Positions 9,001 through 15,921 of a stretch of DNA of 49,058 nucleotides are shown here, piece after piece. Each line of letters starts with the position of its first letter. Position 1 is the stretch's first letter. The notes beneath the pieces were generated by a model. That model did no database searches. It was given only the letters and a program-made list of their open reading frames with translations, and had not been told where the DNA came from. The translations under genes and the position numbers were made by a program. Source of the stretch: Pseudofrankia coriaricola (lineage in GTDB: Bacteria > Actinomycetota > Actinomycetes > Frankiales > Frankiaceae); NCBI RefSeq assembly GCF_001854805.1, contig NZ_MBLO01000006.1:31790-80847 (forward strand). The letters are read 5' to 3'.

Positions 9001-9283
9001 TGTTGGGTGCCAGAACTCGGCCACCGGGGTTGACCTGCGGTTTTATGCGGCTAGCTCGTATTCGTTGATCAGATCGCCGAGGATAGGTTGGCGCTTGATC
9101 CGTTCGGTTGTGAGGTCGGCGATCGGATGATCGGGGCGAGGTGGTTGGAGCTGGAGGGCGCGGTGTGGACGGCGTCCGTTGTAGTGCCGCGTGTACTCGG
9201 CCAGCACGGTGACCATCATGCCGATGCCCGGACCATCGCATCGCCGCAGGTCACGGGCCAGGGCCGACTTCTGACACCCCACA
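9001..9283. mobile_element. 283-bp internally deleted IS derivative (MITE-like) with about 40-bp inverted ends
   Basis: The ends are inverted copies: the first 40 bases (9001-9040) and the last 40 (9244-9283, inverted) agree at 30 positions, including the outer part TGT/GGGTG/CAGAA/TCGGCC. Both ends begin TGT, as in IS481/IS3-type elements. The left end abuts the stop codon of a transposase C-terminus. Most of the transposase is missing, so this copy cannot move itself. No clear target-site duplication is visible in the flanks. Confidence 0.65.
9043..9207 (-). pseudogene. C-terminal fragment of an integrase-type (DDE) transposase
   Basis: The 54 codons begin VLAEYTRHYNGRRPHRAL and end ILGDLINEYELAA before a TAA. 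The YNxxRPHRAL block is the hallmark of the C-terminal part of IS3/IS481-like rve transposases, just past the catalytic glutamate. The stop lies 3 bases inside the left inverted end, the expected layout of an intact element. Upstream on the minus strand the homology ends abruptly, so the catalytic DDE core is absent. Other pieces of related transposases occur near 24.3, 25.4 and 27.3 kb. Confidence 0.75.
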
Positions 9284-9377
9284 GGGTGCCGGCCAAGGCA
9301 AGCAGGGGCGATTAGTCTCGCGGTGGCTGCCGGTCTGTATCTCCGACACGCGATCAACCGCACTCGAGGAGAGCGTC

Positions 9378-9956
9378 ATGACCGCTACCTACACCTTCGA
9401 CGTCTTTTCCAGCCTCGACGGCTTCGGTGCCGCCAGCGGCACCTGGACCGGCTACTGGGGCAAGCAAGGCCCCGAGCTCCTCGACCACCGCCTCGCCCTG
9501 TACGGCGAGGAGCAGCGGATGGTCTTCGGGGCCAACACGTATCGGGCGTTCGCGCGGATGCTGGCCTCGGGCACCGAGGAGTCCGAGGTGCGTGACCCAT
9601 GGGTCACACGGATGAGGAGCCTGCCGGCGACGGTGGTGTCGACCACGCTGGAGGGATCTCTCGACTGGCCGGATGCGAAAGTCGTGAGCGGCGACGCCGT
9701 CGACGTCGTCGCTCGGCTCAAGGAGGAGTCTGAGGTGCCGTTGCGCTCGCACGGCAGCCTGTCGATGAACCGGGCGTTGATGGCCGCTGGTCTGGTCGAC
9801 CGCGTCCAGGTGACGCTCTTCCCTGTGATCACCGGTCAGACCGGGCTGGACCCGATCTTCCAGGGTGCGGCCGACTTCGACCTCGAGCTGATTGACAGCC
9901 GAACGCTCGACGGCCACATCCAAGAGCTCATCTACCGGCCAACCCTGCATGTCTGA
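9378..9956 (+). CDS. Dihydrofolate reductase / RibD C-terminal family reductase
   Basis: A 192-residue protein starting MTATYTFDVFSSLDGFGA, the family's opening strand and SLDG turn. It continues with a KVVSG region and ends with the YRPT strand. The fold binds NADPH and is related to RibD and DHFR; most members next to no folate or riboflavin genes have no assigned substrate. GAGGAG lies 8 bases before the ATG. It starts just after the IS derivative, with no obvious operon partner. A second family member (about 21.5 kb) lies in the window, only distantly similar. Confidence 0.82.
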   Translation: MTATYTFDVFSSLDGFGAASGTWTGYWGKQGPELLDHRLALYGEEQRMVFGANTYRAFARMLASGTEESEVRDPWVTRMRSLPATVVSTTLEGSLDWPDAKVVSGDAVDVVARLKEESEVPLRSHGSLSMNRALMAAGLVDRVQVTLFPVITGQTGLDPIFQGAADFDLELIDSRTLDGHIQELIYRPTLHV

Positions 9957-10066
9957 GCCCAGGCATACACCCCGCCTGTCAAGCGGTGCGGACCCGGTAG
10001 GACTCGGGCGCCGGCCAAGGGGACGTCTGATGGCCGCGCACAGCGCCGCCGTGGTGGACCGTCCGG

Positions 10067-10210
10067 ATGTGGGACGGTCTGGGGGAGGGGCGTGACGCGG
10101 TGGTCACGCTCGTCACGGTGATCATGGTTGTGGTGGTCGGCCTGACGTTCGCGTTCGGGTCCAGCTCGGGGCCGGCGCGGCCTGAGGCGAGGCGAGGACG
10201 CGGGCCATGA
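10067..10210 (+). pseudogene. Short membrane-protein fragment (resembles the N-terminal helix of DUF2637-like proteins)
   Basis: A 47-codon frame reads MWDGLGEGRDAVVTLVTVIM followed by VVVVGLTFAFG, a single hydrophobic helix, then low-complexity Gly/Arg/Pro to a stop inside the 3' end of the AraC-type gene on the other strand. The RDAVVTxVTVxMV...LTFxFG pattern resembles the first membrane helix of DUF2637-type actinobacterial proteins, which normally continue with three more helices. The break after the first helix suggests truncation. The family assignment is by eye only. Confidence 0.3.
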
Positions 10211-10937
10211 AGGCGGTGGGCGCCGCTCCCGTGAACTCGCGGAAGTCGCGGACGAGATGAGCCTGGTCGGAATAGCCGCCCTCGGCGGCGAGCTGGTCCC
10301 AGCGTGGTGGCCGGCGTTCGTCGAGACGCGCGAGCAGCTGGTCGAAGCGAACCAGCCGCGCGGCCGTCTTCGGCGGTAGGCCGATCTGCCGTCTGAACCC
10401 GGCGATCAGGCGTTTGTGGCTCCAGCCCACCTCACCGGCGAGCCGGCTGATCGGGATCCTGCCGCCGGTGATCACCAGCCGTCGCCATGCCCAGCCGACC
10501 TCGGGTGAGGGACGGGGCCCTTCCGCCGCCCGGCGCAGCAGGAACTCGTCCATGAGCGCGAAACGGTCGCCCCAGGTCGGCGCCTCGCGGACCCGCTCGG
10601 TCAGGCGCCTGCCAGCGGCGGCGCCGACGACGTCGCCCAGATCGACGACCTGTCCCTCGAGCTCGTCCATCGGCAGGCCCAACAGTGCATATGCGCCCAG
10701 CGGAGCAAGCCACGCCTCGAGGTAGGTCGGCGCACAGGCGCCGATCATGGCCGCGTACGAACGATGCACGCCGTGCACGAAGGCCGGGGGCCGCTCAGCC
10801 GAATCGCGGATCTTCAGGACTAGCGGGACTGCCGCGCTCGCCGGGATGACGAGCCGGGACGGCTTGGTCGCGTCGGTGAAACCGGCATAGCCACGGGCAA
10901 GCAGGGAACGCACCCGGGGGTGCGGCGCGCCGTCCAC
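10122..10937 (-). CDS. AraC-family transcriptional regulator
   Basis: The 271-residue protein opens with a sensor-like part (VRSLLARGYAGFTDATKPS, VPLVLKI, YAAMIGACAPTYLEAWLAPLGAYALLG) typical of AraC regulators with a DUF6597-like N-terminal domain. The C-terminal third holds two helix-turn-helix units: ISRLAGEVGWSHKRLIAGFR then DQLAAEGGYSDQAHLVRDFR, ending FTGAAPTAFM. Homology begins at a GTG (VDGAPHPRVRSL); the longer frame upstream is low-complexity Arg/Ala and unlikely to be translated. No strong ribosome site was found. It faces away from the flavin-oxidase gene and may regulate it. Confidence 0.85.
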   Translation of the reverse strand: MDGAPHPRVRSLLARGYAGFTDATKPSRLVIPASAAVPLVLKIRDSAERPPAFVHGVHRSYAAMIGACAPTYLEAWLAPLGAYALLGLPMDELEGQVVDLGDVVGAAAGRRLTERVREAPTWGDRFALMDEFLLRRAAEGPRPSPEVGWAWRRLVITGGRIPISRLAGEVGWSHKRLIAGFRRQIGLPPKTAARLVRFDQLLARLDERRPPRWDQLAAEGGYSDQAHLVRDFREFTGAAPTAFMARVLASPQAAPAPSWTRTRTSGRPPQP

Positions 10938-11447
10938 CCGAGGCCATCTGGCCCGCTCAGGCTCGCCATCGCCGAGTCGTGAACGGCGCCGTCGGGCGGT
11001 ACCGGCTCGCGCTCCGGCGGCGTCGGGCCGGCCAGCTTGCCGGGTCATCATCCGAGCCGTCGTCATCGACCACCAGCTCCTCGGGCTTGACGTCCAGGTC
11101 GCCGCCGAGTATGGCCTGGGCCAGGCCGGCGGAGTCGTCCATGCCAGGCGGGCCGCCCGCGCGGCCGAGTGACAGTCACCTCCTCGACGACCAGTCACCC
11201 TCCATCATGGGCGACCGGGCAGGCGCCAACCCATGGACTACGCCTCCTGGTACCGGCGGCCCGCCGGCAGCCGGACCGAGCACCTGGACCAGCCGGACCC
11301 GAGCGGCCTGGTCGAGGTGACAGGCCCCCGCGGGACATCGTCGCGGACCTCCCGGACGGCCACGGTGAATTTCCTTCAAGACGGCCCCGCCGTCCCTTGC
11401 TCATGCTGCCGGGTGATGCCTGCTTCCTGCCACGAGGAGCGTGACAC
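10938..11447. other. Region without a convincing gene between the AraC-type regulator and the FAD oxidase
   Basis: About 500 bases separating divergent genes. The minus-strand frame 10957-11142 begins MDDSAGLAQAILGGDLDVKP and is acidic before turning into Arg-rich low complexity; it lacks a ribosome site and I do not call it. The right end carries GAGGAG for the oxidase start. Promoters for both flanking genes probably lie here. Confidence 0.5.
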
Positions 11448-12857
11448 ATGATTGACAGGACGATGCGCGCGAGCCGCGGCCTTCCCCGGCGGGAGGTTCT
11501 GCCGCTCGACGGTGACGTGTCGTTCGCCGACGACGTCCGAGCGGCGGCGGCGGATGACTTCGGACATGTGATCAGGCGGATGCCGCTGGGAGTGCTCCGG
11601 CCAGCTTCGGCACGGGACATCGCGGTCGCCGTGCGGTGGGCGGCCGACACCGGCCGTGGGATCGCCGCCCGCGGGCAGGGCCACTCCACCTTCGGCCGGT
11701 CCCAGGTGGACGGCGGAGTCGTCGTCGACATGACGGGTTTCGACGAGATCCACCGGACGGGCGATGACCGGTTGACCGTCGGTGCCGGCGCCACCTGGCG
11801 TTCGGTCCTCGCCGCCACTCTGCCCGACCAGCTCGTCCCCCCGGTTCTCCCGAACTTCCTGGATCTTTCCGTCGGCGGCACCCTGGCGGTGGGCGGGGTC
11901 GGTGGGACGACACACAGGTACGGCATGCAGACCGACAGCGTGTGCGAACTGGAGGTCGTCACCGGCGAGGGCAGGATCGTGACCTGCTCGCCGCGAGACA
12001 ACCCAGAGTTGTTCCACTCGGTACGAGCAGGGCTCGGCCAGTTCGGCATCATCACCCGAGCGACGCTCACCCTCATCCCCGCGCCCACCAGGGCCCGCCG
12101 GTACACCCTCGCGTATCCCGATCTCGGTCGTCTGGCCGCCGACCAGCGGCTGCTGCTAGGCGAGGACCGTGCGGACCACCTTCAGGGCGCGATCACGCTG
12201 GACGCGGGCCCCGACGGCGACGCCCGTGCCTGGCGGCACCAGCTGGAGATGGTGCTGTTCCATGACCTGGCCGACCTGCCGGACGACGACGCCGTCCTAG
12301 CCGGCCTGGCGGACGAACGCGCCCAGGCCCAGATCGAGGACATGTCCTACGTCGACCATGTCGAGGCGTTCGACCGGTTCACCGAGCTCGTGCGGTCGAC
12401 CGGCGAATGGGCCGCTCCTCACCTGTGGTGGCTGACCTTCCTGCCCGGATCGGCCGCGGACGACATCGCCCGCGCCGCGCTCGCCGAGGTCGCGCCCGAG
12501 GACCTCGGCACCCATGGGATGGTCGTGTTCTCCGCCCTGCGCACGAGTCGGATCACGACTCCGCTGGTGAGAATGCCCGACGACGACATCGCCTTCACCT
12601 TCAACCTGATCCGGTTCGCACCGCCCGGCCCGGTGGTCGGCGAGTACGTCGACCGCGTGCTCGAGCAGAACGCGTCGCTGTATCGCCGCGTGCTCGCCGC
12701 CGGCGGTGTCCTCTACCCGGTGAGCGCCCTGTCCTTCCGGCCCCAGGACTGGGCCGAACACTTCCGCGACCTGTGGCCGGCCGTTCGCGAGGCGAAGGAA
12801 CGCTTCGACCCGGCCCACTGCCTCACTCCCGGCTATGAGCTGATCGTGTCGGGGTGA
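11448..12857 (+). CDS. FAD-linked oxidase, cytokinin-dehydrogenase / BBE-like
   Basis: A 469-residue oxidase of the VAO/PCMH fold. The FAD domain contains IAARGQGHSTFGRSQ; His79 in GHS is where relatives bind FAD covalently. It continues LTVGAGATWRSVL, FLDLSVGGTLAVGGVGGTTH and FGIITRATLTL. The C-terminal half (WWLTFLPGS, PQDWAEHF, FDPAHCLTPGYEL) resembles cytokinin dehydrogenases, which oxidatively cleave isoprenoid side chains from adenine. No signal peptide is evident. GAGGAG is 8 bases before the ATG. The erythromycin-esterase-like gene follows by 91 bases on the same strand. Substrate assignment as cytokinin is tentative; other aldose or amine oxidases share the fold. Confidence 0.85.
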   Translation: MIDRTMRASRGLPRREVLPLDGDVSFADDVRAAAADDFGHVIRRMPLGVLRPASARDIAVAVRWAADTGRGIAARGQGHSTFGRSQVDGGVVVDMTGFDEIHRTGDDRLTVGAGATWRSVLAATLPDQLVPPVLPNFLDLSVGGTLAVGGVGGTTHRYGMQTDSVCELEVVTGEGRIVTCSPRDNPELFHSVRAGLGQFGIITRATLTLIPAPTRARRYTLAYPDLGRLAADQRLLLGEDRADHLQGAITLDAGPDGDARAWRHQLEMVLFHDLADLPDDDAVLAGLADERAQAQIEDMSYVDHVEAFDRFTELVRSTGEWAAPHLWWLTFLPGSAADDIARAALAEVAPEDLGTHGMVVFSALRTSRITTPLVRMPDDDIAFTFNLIRFAPPGPVVGEYVDRVLEQNASLYRRVLAAGGVLYPVSALSFRPQDWAEHFRDLWPAVREAKERFDPAHCLTPGYELIVSG

Positions 12858-12948
12858 CGAGAAAACCACCCCTGCCCCGCGGCCCCGGAGGGTGTGCGCG
12901 CCGCGACGGCAGCGGCAAGCCCCCTGCCCACCACGAGACGAGGACCCT

Positions 12949-14238
12949 GTGAACGCCATTCCTTCTGTCCTGCCAGCCGGGTGGATCCGCGAACACAGCA
13001 CCGTCCTGACCACGATCGATCCCAGCGCGGACCTTGCGGATCTTGAACCTCTGCGGGAGATCGTCGGCGACGCGCGCGTCGCCGCCATCGGCGAGAACGC
13101 CCATTTCGTCGAGGAGTTCTCCACGATCCGTCAGCGTGTGTTGCGGTTTTTGGCCGAGCGCTGCGGGTTCAGTGTCTTCGCGTTCGAGTTCAGCTTCGCC
13201 GGTGCGGGCGTGCTCGACCGTTGGCTGGCCGGCCAGGACGGCCGGACCCTCGGCGAGGTCAGCCCGGCCGCCGCGGACTGGGGTGCCGGCGGACTGCTGG
13301 CCTGGCTGCGCGAGCACAACACCACCAGCGGCAACCCGCTGCGGTTCGTCGGGATCGACATACCGGACGCCGGCGGCGCGCTGCGCCCCGTTCTTGAACC
13401 CCTGGCCGACTACCTGGCCATCGCCGATCCCGACTCCGCGCCCCTGGTCGAGACCGCGCTGCGCATCAGCGACTCGTTCCTGGCGGGCCTGCGTTCCGGC
13501 GCCTCGGCCGCCCCGGCCTGGGCCCGGCTCGACGCCGCCCAGCAGAACGAGCTGACCGCCGTCCTGGCCCGCCTGCAGCTGCGCCTCCGGGCGATCCAAC
13601 CACTGGTCGAGGCCCGCGGGGATGCCCACAGCTACGCGGTCGCCGAACGGCTGGTGGCCGGGGCCTGCGCCGTGGACTACATGTTCCGCGCGATGAACGA
13701 CCTGTACTCGGGCACGGGCCGCACCGCCGACCTGTCGACACGGGACATCTACATGGCCGAGACACTGCGCTGGCAGCTCGAGCACGCGCCGCCCGGCGCC
13801 CGGATCGTGCTCGCGGCGCACAACAACCACATCCAGAAGACCGCGAACGTCTTCGGCCCCGCCACCACCGCGCTGCCGATGGGACAGCACCTGGCCCGGA
13901 TGCTCGGCAACGACTACGTGGCGATCGGCCTCACGCATACCGACGGTCATGTGCCAGAGATGCACCCGGATCCCGCGGCCCCGGTGGGATTCACCCTCGG
14001 GGACGAGGACCTTCCCGAGCCGCAGCCGGGCAGCATCGAAGCCGCGCTGGTCGGCGCGGGCCTACGCGAACAGATCACCTTCACGGACCTGCGCCGAGCG
14101 CCCACGGCTCCTGACGGCAGCCCGCTGCTGACCGACATCCGTACGCAGAGCGCGGTCACCCACACCCCGCTGGGCGACGCGTTCGACGCGGTCATCGCCA
14201 CCCCGACCGTGACCAGAGACCGCACGGTCACATTCTGA
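12949..14238 (+). CDS. Erythromycin esterase family protein
   Basis: A 429-residue hydrolase related to EreA/EreB. The first conserved block is AAIGENAHFVEEFSTIRQRV, giving Glu49 and His52 with the E-x-x-H spacing of the family's catalytic pair. The later block VLAAHNNHIQK supplies the second histidine set. FEFSFAGAG, FVGIDIPD and YMAETLRWQLE also match. The GTG start follows ACGAGGAC by a normal spacing; an upstream in-frame start would add a Pro/Arg tail. True macrolide esterases are a small part of this family, and many members act on unknown esters, so resistance should not be assumed. It ends before a hairpin, convergent with the lipoprotein gene. Confidence 0.85.
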   Translation: MNAIPSVLPAGWIREHSTVLTTIDPSADLADLEPLREIVGDARVAAIGENAHFVEEFSTIRQRVLRFLAERCGFSVFAFEFSFAGAGVLDRWLAGQDGRTLGEVSPAAADWGAGGLLAWLREHNTTSGNPLRFVGIDIPDAGGALRPVLEPLADYLAIADPDSAPLVETALRISDSFLAGLRSGASAAPAWARLDAAQQNELTAVLARLQLRLRAIQPLVEARGDAHSYAVAERLVAGACAVDYMFRAMNDLYSGTGRTADLSTRDIYMAETLRWQLEHAPPGARIVLAAHNNHIQKTANVFGPATTALPMGQHLARMLGNDYVAIGLTHTDGHVPEMHPDPAAPVGFTLGDEDLPEPQPGSIEAALVGAGLREQITFTDLRRAPTAPDGSPLLTDIRTQSAVTHTPLGDAFDAVIATPTVTRDRTVTF

Positions 14239-14297
14239 ACGCGTCGTCATGGCTTGATCTTTAACCTTTCCGCTGTTGGTGGGAATGTTTCAAGATC

Positions 14298-14326
14298 GGC
14301 GTTTCCGGCCCGACGCGCCGGACGCC
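14298..14326. terminator. Imperfect hairpin between convergent genes
   Basis: GGCGTTTCCGGC and GCCGGACGCC form a stem with bulged T residues around a 7-base loop, in the 167 bases between the converging esterase-like and lipoprotein genes. It can serve either strand. Function is inferred from position. Confidence 0.5.
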
Positions 14327-14405
14327 TGCGGGGTGCGAAAAGTCGGCCGGAGCCTGTGAGCTGGGCCGATGTCGGGCTGGACTCGCCCGGTACGGCACCC
14401 GGCCG

Positions 14406-14891
14406 TTACCGAGGACGGAAGGTCAGGACCAGCCTGCCGTCGGCCAGCCAGGTCACGTCGACGTGGATATCACCCGTGTCGACGCTGCCGTCGCCCGCGA
14501 CGTAGCCCTTCAACGCGCCCGACCGGTCGTCCCGCACCCGGAAGTCCACACGCTCGCCCGCGGTCTGGTCGACAAGGAACGTGTTCGTCACGAACTCGGG
14601 GGCGAACTGGATGACGTCGCCCGCGGTGACCTCCACCTGACAGTCCCGGTCCAGGCAGGCAGCGAAGTCCCGGCCGTCTCGCGCCTCCCGCAGCGCCGGA
14701 GTCGTCGCGGGAGCCGACGTCGGAGATCCCGCTGTGGACGGCGAGCCCGACGCCGGCCGGTCACCGACGGATGCCGGCGCCGCCCCGGTACCGGCGGGCT
14801 CCGCGTCAGCGCCACAGCCGGCGAGCACCGCCGCGAAACCCAGGCCCAGCAGGCCGAGCAGGAAACAAGCCCCGGACCGCGTAACAACCAT
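14406..14891 (-). CDS. Secreted lipoprotein of the kinase module
   Basis: A 161-residue protein with a type II signal peptide: a hydrophobic stretch (FLLGLLGLGFAAVLAG) and lipobox LAGC, giving acylated Cys26. A Ser/Thr/Pro/Ala linker follows, then a folded domain starting ALREARDGRDFAACLDRDC with two cysteines likely paired (CLDRDC), then EVTAGDVIQFAP and a beta-rich end. Lipoproteins with a xACxDxDCEV core occur beside Ser/Thr kinases in other actinomycetes; that is recalled, not computed. It is the last gene of the minus-strand module, 93 bases after the FHA-like gene, and would sit on the outer face of the membrane, where the kinase sensor also lies. Confidence 0.8.
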   Translation of the reverse strand: MVVTRSGACFLLGLLGLGFAAVLAGCGADAEPAGTGAAPASVGDRPASGSPSTAGSPTSAPATTPALREARDGRDFAACLDRDCQVEVTAGDVIQFAPEFVTNTFLVDQTAGERVDFRVRDDRSGALKGYVAGDGSVDTGDIHVDVTWLADGRLVLTFRPR

Positions 14892-14984
14892 CTCGCATCT
14901 CTCCTACCGGGCTGCCTTCCGCCTCTTCCCAAGGCGGTCCTCGGCCCGCACCCGACCTGGGTCGACTCCACCACCGTCGGCGGG

Positions 14985-15791
14985 TCAACCTGGGAGTTCG
15001 CGTTCGAGCAGGGACAGGTCCACGCGGACCAGGGTGGTGCTGGTCAGCAGCTCCACGATCAGGTTGTTATTGATCATGAAGGTGGCCGGCGGCGGCACCT
15101 CGTCCTCCATCACCCCGTGCACCCCGGCGAGCGAGAGGCGACGGCGGACGGCGGCGACGACGTGCGCCGCCCGCTTGCCGGTCCACCGTTCCTCGGGGCG
15201 CAGCTCACTCAGCTCCGCCTCGACCTGGTTCCACGTCAACGGCTGCGGACGCGGGTCGCCTCGCAGGTAGCTCTGGCCGAGGCAGACCAGGACCAGTTTC
15301 TCGACCTCGCTGAGCGGCCAGACCTCGCCCTCCCGCGTCTGGGCGTCCGGCCCGTCCTCCGGACGCCGCGGAGCCGGCCGACCGATGATCCGGATCTCCA
15401 GCAGGTGCTCCTGGTTCGGGGCGACGATGAACAGCGGCGTGTAGCCGCTCGCCAGGGGTGACTGGTCGCCGCCGAGCAGCAGCCGGGTCACCGGCAGCCG
15501 GATCGGCCGGCGGCCCTCGTTGGTCAGGACCCAGCGTGAGCCGGCCCAGCCGATGTGCCCCTGCCGGCGGCTGACGTACTGGTCGTCGGCGCCGACGCAC
15601 ACGTGGACCTCGGGCTCGCAGCGCCCGAACACGAGCGAGAGTCCGGGCCGCGGGGCGACTCGCATCCCGCCGTTGGCCCCGACGGCGAACAGCGTGCCCG
15701 GCGGCGCCTCCGGCTGCCAGTGCGCCAGGCTGCCGATCTCCCGTGGCAGCAGGTCCATCTGGCTCGATCCGGCGCGGCCCAGCGAGTTCAC
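14985..15791 (-). CDS. FHA-like domain protein with C-terminal winged-helix-like part
   Basis: 268 residues, soluble. The N-terminal half shows the order of FHA phosphothreonine-binding motifs: FGR (55-57), DDQYVSRRQGHI (69-80) and LTNEGRRPIRL (89-99), with Arg57, Ser74-Arg75 and Asn91 at the key places. The C-terminal half (LSEVEKLVLVCLGQ, LTWNQVEAELSEL, AAHVVAAVRRRLSLAG) looks like a DNA-binding-type winged helix, as in other FHA-effector proteins. The GTG start has GGGAGG 9 bases upstream. Lying 130 bases after a Ser/Thr kinase gene, it is a natural reader of that kinase's phosphorylation, which is inference. Confidence 0.72.
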   Translation of the reverse strand: MNSLGRAGSSQMDLLPREIGSLAHWQPEAPPGTLFAVGANGGMRVAPRPGLSLVFGRCEPEVHVCVGADDQYVSRRQGHIGWAGSRWVLTNEGRRPIRLPVTRLLLGGDQSPLASGYTPLFIVAPNQEHLLEIRIIGRPAPRRPEDGPDAQTREGEVWPLSEVEKLVLVCLGQSYLRGDPRPQPLTWNQVEAELSELRPEERWTGKRAAHVVAAVRRRLSLAGVHGVMEDEVPPPATFMINNNLIVELLTSTTLVRVDLSLLERELPG

Positions 15792-15921
15792 GACTCCCGC
15801 ACCTCCCGGCTCGGTGGCGACAGGTTAGCCCTCCCGCTCCGGGAGGGGTCCCGAACCCGGAAGATCCGCACCAGGTGCACCTAGTGCACCAGGGCACCGG
15901 GCGCGGCGTCTCCGGTCGGCC

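Noticed and set aside
10957-11142. Minus-strand 61-codon frame starting MDDSAGLAQAILGGDLDVKP
   Set aside because: The first half is protein-like, but there is no ribosome site and the rest is Arg-rich; not supported as a gene.
12949-14238. Macrolide-resistance gene
   Set aside because: Family membership alone does not show macrolide hydrolysis; most members have other or unknown substrates and no resistance context is present.
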